Below, piece by piece: positions 8,931 through 12,777 of a stretch of 12,777 nt of DNA (positions are counted from its first letter, which is position 1; every line of letters starts with the position of its first letter). The stretch spans positions 1 through 12,777 of the forward strand of contig JAPEVF010001187.1 of assembly GCA_029747585.1 (NCBI GenBank), given 5' to 3'. A model generated the notes under the pieces. That model saw nothing but the letters and a program-made list of their open reading frames with translations. It had not been told where the DNA came from and made no database searches. Source of the stretch: Pleurotus djamor (Eukaryota; Basidiomycota; Agaricomycetes; Agaricales; Pleurotaceae). The translations under genes and the position numbers were made by a program.

Positions 8931-9339
8931 TGATGCCACCTTCAGAGTACACGTCAGTGACCACCACGCTGCCAGTCGCAAAATGCTGAAATGCGAAGGA
9001 CTTCTTGATCTAGAAGCACAGACTATAGAGTGGTCACCTCCTCGACCAGAACCACCATTTCCCAGACTCGCTTAGTCGGTCAGTCTACAGCCTAGTCTAG
9101 TTGGCTCTGCTGAATCTTATCCAGTCCGGGTCCTTCGATGCGCACACCATGAGCTCATGACAGACTGGAACGTGTTGCACATACAAGTTAGCATAACTTT
9201 GGGTAAGTCACGCCGCGTTTGCCCCTGCTCGCTTCCTTTCGATTTGAAGCTCAAACGAACTACCGACTTTTCAGAAGTAATGCTATACACCGAACACTAC
9301 GAAGGATTCATAGCCCATGCCCCGAATTTTTATGCATAG
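8929..9339 (+). pseudogene. Coding-like plus-strand stretch with one stop and a clear intron, possibly a decayed gene
   Basis: One frame stays open from 8929 to 9072 (includes KMLKCEGLLDLEAQTIEWSP). It meets a TAG at 9073-9075, then stays open to an intron at 9203-9274. That intron has a GTAAGT donor and TTTTCAG acceptor (72 bp). After the intron it reads EVMLYTEHYEGFIAHAPNFY and stops at 9339. The next gene ends on the opposite strand only 25 bases away. No domain is recognised. The consistent frame on both sides of the TAG suggests a gene with one premature stop, a missed small intron, or an assembly error. A non-coding spliced transcript is also possible. Confidence 0.3.
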
Positions 9340-9364
9340 GTCCTTGCTATAATATAAGCCCTAT

Positions 9365-10585
<1,221 letters not shown>

Positions 10586-10640
10586 GGTGCGTGAATGCGG
10601 TGGAACTGGTATGGAGGTCAAGCATTCTGGAGATAAGCAT

Positions 10641-10648
10641 ATTTTATA
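10641..10648 (-). promoter_or_regulatory. TATA box of the Old Yellow Enzyme-family gene
   Basis: Minus-strand TATAAAAT lies 56-63 bases upstream of the ATG at 10585. This would place transcription start about 30 bases before the ATG, a typical short fungal leader. A TATA promoter fits an inducible stress or xenobiotic-response enzyme, but no specific factor site was identified. Confidence 0.55.
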
Positions 10649-10796
10649 GTGTACGACTGACTGGACTGTGGATTGCAAAAGTGACTTGACCATGGTTGCG
10701 ACTCGGACGCTGACAAGATGTCGGGTTGTCCGCGAACGGAGTTGACAAAGCACATACCGACCAAGGGTCCCATTCCCACGACTTACTTCCCGGTTG

Positions 10797-11000
10797 ATGG
10801 CTCAGTTTCCTGAACAGTTTGATTACGTTGAGACCAACCATTACTGGTTCGGGTTGCACAGGTACAAGGATATAGGTAGGGTGTCGAGAGCGGTTTTTCT
10901 TGCTATTTCAGGGGCAAGAGTGAGCAGTGATATGTGGGTTTGTGAAGAGTCAAGAGGCTTCGATGTAGCAAGTACCACTGCATCCTGTCAGCACAAGTAA
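10797..11000 (+). CDS. Hypothetical protein, 67 codons, weak support
   Basis: ATG-started frame reading MAQFPEQFDYVETNHYWF and ending before the palindrome at 11002. There is no recognised domain, signal peptide or helix. It would be transcribed away from the Old Yellow Enzyme-family gene. Its length is close to what chance gives, so it may not be a gene. Confidence 0.15.
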   Translation: MAQFPEQFDYVETNHYWFGLHRYKDIGRVSRAVFLAISGARVSSDMWVCEESRGFDVASTTASCQHK

Positions 11001-11001
11001 T

Positions 11002-11024
11002 GTGAGCAGGAGGCTCCTGCTCAC
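11002..11024. repeat. Perfect 11-bp inverted repeat around one base
   Basis: GTGAGCAGGAG (11002-11012), one central G, then CTCCTGCTCAC (11014-11024). The arms are exact complements. A binding site for a dimeric factor or a remnant of a mobile element are both possible. It lies 14 bases before the ATG of the 11039-11401 ORF and about 420 bases upstream of the OYE-family ATG. Confidence 0.6.
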
Positions 11025-11038
11025 TCTTAGCGGTCAAA

Positions 11039-11401
11039 ATGAAGACTGAGCCCGTGTGGCTGGGGCGCAACACGGATAAGGGCGCAAAGTATTGGTTGGA
11101 TAGCGTCCGCCGTTTTGATTCTGGCTTAGACAGGGAAGTGCATCCTCCCAGAGTGGAAAGGATGTTTTTCTCGCCAGCGGAACGAGCCCCCTTAGGGCCT
11201 TACGTAGTAGCAGAGTATGACTCTATTCGGAAAACCATCAGAAGCTGCTCTAAGACTTTCTCAGCCAGTGAATCTTACCAGCGACAAGCTTCCCAGGTGA
11301 TGGTCAACCTACGCCCTTTCATTCGTGAGAATAGCGGATATTTTAATCGCAGTTCTCCTCGGTTCCACGGATTGCTGGGCGTTTCAGCCATAAGACGCTG
11401 A
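11039..11401 (+). CDS. Hypothetical protein, 120 codons, weak support
   Basis: ATG-started frame (context AAAATGA) reading MKTEPVWLGRNTDKGAKYW near the start. It is rich in Arg and Ser, with no domain, signal peptide or membrane helix that I recognise. The opposite strand also has a shorter coding-like frame over 11270-11420. It could be a small lineage-specific gene, but its length alone is only modest evidence. Confidence 0.25.
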   Translation: MKTEPVWLGRNTDKGAKYWLDSVRRFDSGLDREVHPPRVERMFFSPAERAPLGPYVVAEYDSIRKTIRSCSKTFSASESYQRQASQVMVNLRPFIRENSGYFNRSSPRFHGLLGVSAIRR

Positions 11402-11819
11402 GCTTGAAGCATTTCAACTCGTCTTCATGAGGTCTGTCAAAATTTAGAGGGCTTGCTTCGAAGCACTGATACAAGCGACGAGTTGTATTTGCGACTGATT
11501 TCGTTTCACTTTCAAAGGAGAAAGTGTAGGTGGTCGAGATCTCGTGTGGGACTAGGATAGTTTGCGAAGCCCACAGAGGCGTGGCTCCGGGTCATGGCCC
11601 ACGGTGTCACTGTGAGGAGCGAACAATGAGTTTCAGTCAGCCAGTTACTTACATGATTTCTTTGGAAGGGAAGGTTCCTATACCTCTCCCCGCGCTTCAG
11701 TCTAGTACAAGGTGGCACGGTTGACGATGAAGCGAGCTTCATTGCTTCTTCAAGATAATCGCAATGAGCGACATAACAACATGATCTCAACCACATGAGT
11801 TCTCCATAGATTCACGCTT

Positions 11820-11827
11820 TATAAAAG
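11820..11827 (+). promoter_or_regulatory. Strong TATA box, probably for the phospholipid methyltransferase gene
   Basis: TATAAAAG matches the consensus exactly. Start of transcription about 30 bases downstream would give a leader of roughly 330 bases before the ATG at 12179. No other plus-strand gene begins between, so this is the best candidate promoter, but it could also serve an unannotated transcript. Confidence 0.45.
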
Positions 11828-11932
11828 GGGCGGAGAAAAAGTAGGAGGTGGATTGTATTGTACGAAAAACTTCATAGGTGATCAATCGATCACGTCCTAA
11901 GTAGATATCAGGGTCAGTCAGCGGGTTCTTAT

Positions 11933-11968
11933 ATGGAGCAGAATCCGGAGCTCACAGACTTGGAATAA
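11933..11968 (+). promoter_or_regulatory. Upstream ORF 1 in the presumed methyltransferase leader
   Basis: ATG followed by ten codons and TAA (MEQNPELTDLE). If transcription starts just after the TATA box at 11820, this is the first AUG on the mRNA and could limit or regulate translation of the main frame. Confidence 0.25.
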
Positions 11969-12043
11969 CTCTTCGCGAGCTTTTCAGAGATTTTTACGCG
12001 CCACGCACGCGTTGTCAGTGGTGACCGGTGAAGGGACTTGGGC

Positions 12044-12079
12044 ATGAGGCGGGCAATCGGTGTCTCGTCCCGAGCCTAA
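12044..12079 (+). promoter_or_regulatory. Upstream ORF 2 in the presumed methyltransferase leader
   Basis: Second short frame of 11 codons (MRRAIGVSSRA) ending 99 bases before the main ATG. That spacing is enough for reinitiation. Only these two ATGs occur between the TATA box and the main start. Confidence 0.25.
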
Positions 12080-12178
12080 GCTTGGCCTAAGCGCCCAAAA
12101 TCGTACCTCGGTCCCAAAAACAAACTTTCGGACACGTTCCCCTGCTTTCCTTTCGTGAACCCACTACCCTCGGTCACC

Positions 12179-12777
12179 ATGGACGCCATCTCCCATATCG
12201 TGGACACATCAAAGCCTTCGCTTTACCTTTCTCTCTTCTCTATCGCCTTCAATCCTACTGTTTGGAACATTGTTGCTAGAAATGGTATGTTCTTCTTTCA
12301 CCTATTTTTTCGCTCACGGGAATGTGACAAACACGCGTTTTTCTCCACGACAACTTGTCATCTTCGCAGAACTTTGCTGACGAGATGTTTTCTAGAATAC
12401 AGGAAGAAAACTATCACGCGAATTTTCGGTGGAGATCCTTACAAGGGATGCTACTTCCTCGCTTTTATGATTTTCACGTTTGGGCTCCTTCGGGACTCCC
12501 TGTACGTCTTTGCTTCTATCATACCTCTTCTTCGTATTCCAGGATCCTGACAATGGAATAGCTACCATAAGGCGTTGGAAGAGCAACCCAAAATGGCCAT
12601 TTTGCCAGAACGTTACGCTACCCTGGTCCCAGCGATTATGTTCGGACTTGGCCAACTTTTCGTGATCACTTCAACGTGGTCTTTGGGCATCACGGGGACG
12701 TTCCTCGGAGACTACTTTGGTATCTTGATGGACCACCGTGTTGAGGGGTGAGTACCGTCCTTTTCTGGGACACGCGC
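12179..12777 (+). CDS. OPI3: Phospholipid N-methyltransferase (Opi3/PEMT type), 5' part
   Basis: Exons 12179-12284, 12396-12501 and 12562-12747; the gene runs off the window inside intron 3 (GTGAGT donor at 12748). The introns seen in full are 111 and 60 bp with GTATGT and GTACGT donors, phases 1 and 2. The ATG has an ideal context (GTCACCATGG). The 132 visible residues include FNPTVWNIVARNEYRKK, FGGDPYKGCYFLAFMIFTFG, LRDSLYHKALEEQP and GTFLGDYFGILMDHRVEG. These are signatures of the class that methylates phosphatidyl-N-methylethanolamine to phosphatidylcholine with S-adenosylmethionine in the ER membrane. Helices include residues about 15-33 and about 48-65, and a third around FGLGQLFVITSTWSLGITGTFLG. 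The SAM- and lipid-binding C-terminal motifs lie beyond the window. Yeast Opi3 is about 206 residues, so roughly a third is missing here. Confidence 0.92.
12285..12395 (+). other. Intron 1 of the phospholipid methyltransferase gene
   Basis: 111 bp, twice the usual length in this window, with a consensus GTATGT donor and TTTCTAG acceptor, phase 1. Splicing joins VARN to EYRKK, a conserved sequence. An upstream CAG at 12366-12368 is not used, because it would shift the frame. Confidence 0.88.

Larger units (their letters stand above)
10586..12178. other. 1.6-kb interval with weak open frames and regulatory signals
   Basis: The interval holds the OYE-gene promoter on the left and the phospholipid methyltransferase promoter and leader on the right. 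Between them are two weak plus-strand ORFs and a 94-codon minus-strand ORF (11512-11796). The minus ORF contains a consensus-like GTAAGT...CTGAC...CACAG segment whose splicing leads straight to a stop. No RNA gene or transposon signature was recognised. Confidence 0.45.

Noticed and set aside
11878..11893. GTGATC/GATCAC inverted repeat with a 4-base loop
   Set aside because: A six-base stem is expected often by chance in a window of this size, and nothing else supports a function.

Overview
This window looks like nuclear DNA from a basidiomycete fungus, most likely an agaricomycete and possibly Rhizoctonia-like. Three things suggest this: dense GT-AG introns of about 49-61 bp with CTRAC/CTAAC-like branch sites, fungal codon use, and a DUF6535-type membrane protein, a family expanded in agaricomycetes. 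No RNA gene, CRISPR array, insertion sequence or bacterial-style operon was found. Genes are single units, with exons inferred by eye from splice signals and reading frame.

Layout. (1) 1-1989 (+): the 3' part of a Cid1-type non-canonical poly(A)/terminal nucleotidyltransferase gene. It holds the end of the PAP-associated domain, followed by a long Ser/Pro/Arg-rich tail with an RS run. Two of the three ambiguous bases in the window (632 and 1239) lie exactly where the frame breaks. (2) 1990-4737: a 2.7-kb interval with no confident gene, only short coding-like stretches. (3) 4738-8130 (+): a seven-exon gene modelled at 1020 codons, with a coiled coil, four membrane helices (DUF6535) and a long helical C-terminal region. 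(4) 8131-9364: a confusing stretch. The minus strand carries a small predicted secreted protein; the plus strand carries two textbook introns and a coding-like frame with one stop. (5) 9365-10585 (-): a complete three-exon Old Yellow Enzyme-family flavin oxidoreductase of 370 residues with all key active-site residues and a TATA box. (6) 10586-12178: mostly non-coding or weak open frames, with a 23-bp palindrome, a strong TATA box and two short upstream ORFs. (7) 12179-12777 (+): the 5' part of an Opi3/PEMT-type phospholipid N-methyltransferase gene, cut by the window end inside its third intron.

The genes do not form an obvious pathway or cluster. They cover RNA tailing, a membrane protein of unknown function, an ene-reductase and phosphatidylcholine synthesis, which is ordinary fungal gene order. 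No clear novel multi-gene system is visible. The most interesting items are the RS-tailed nucleotidyltransferase, the uncharacterised DUF6535 protein, and the overlapping sense/antisense signals at 8.4-9.3 kb.
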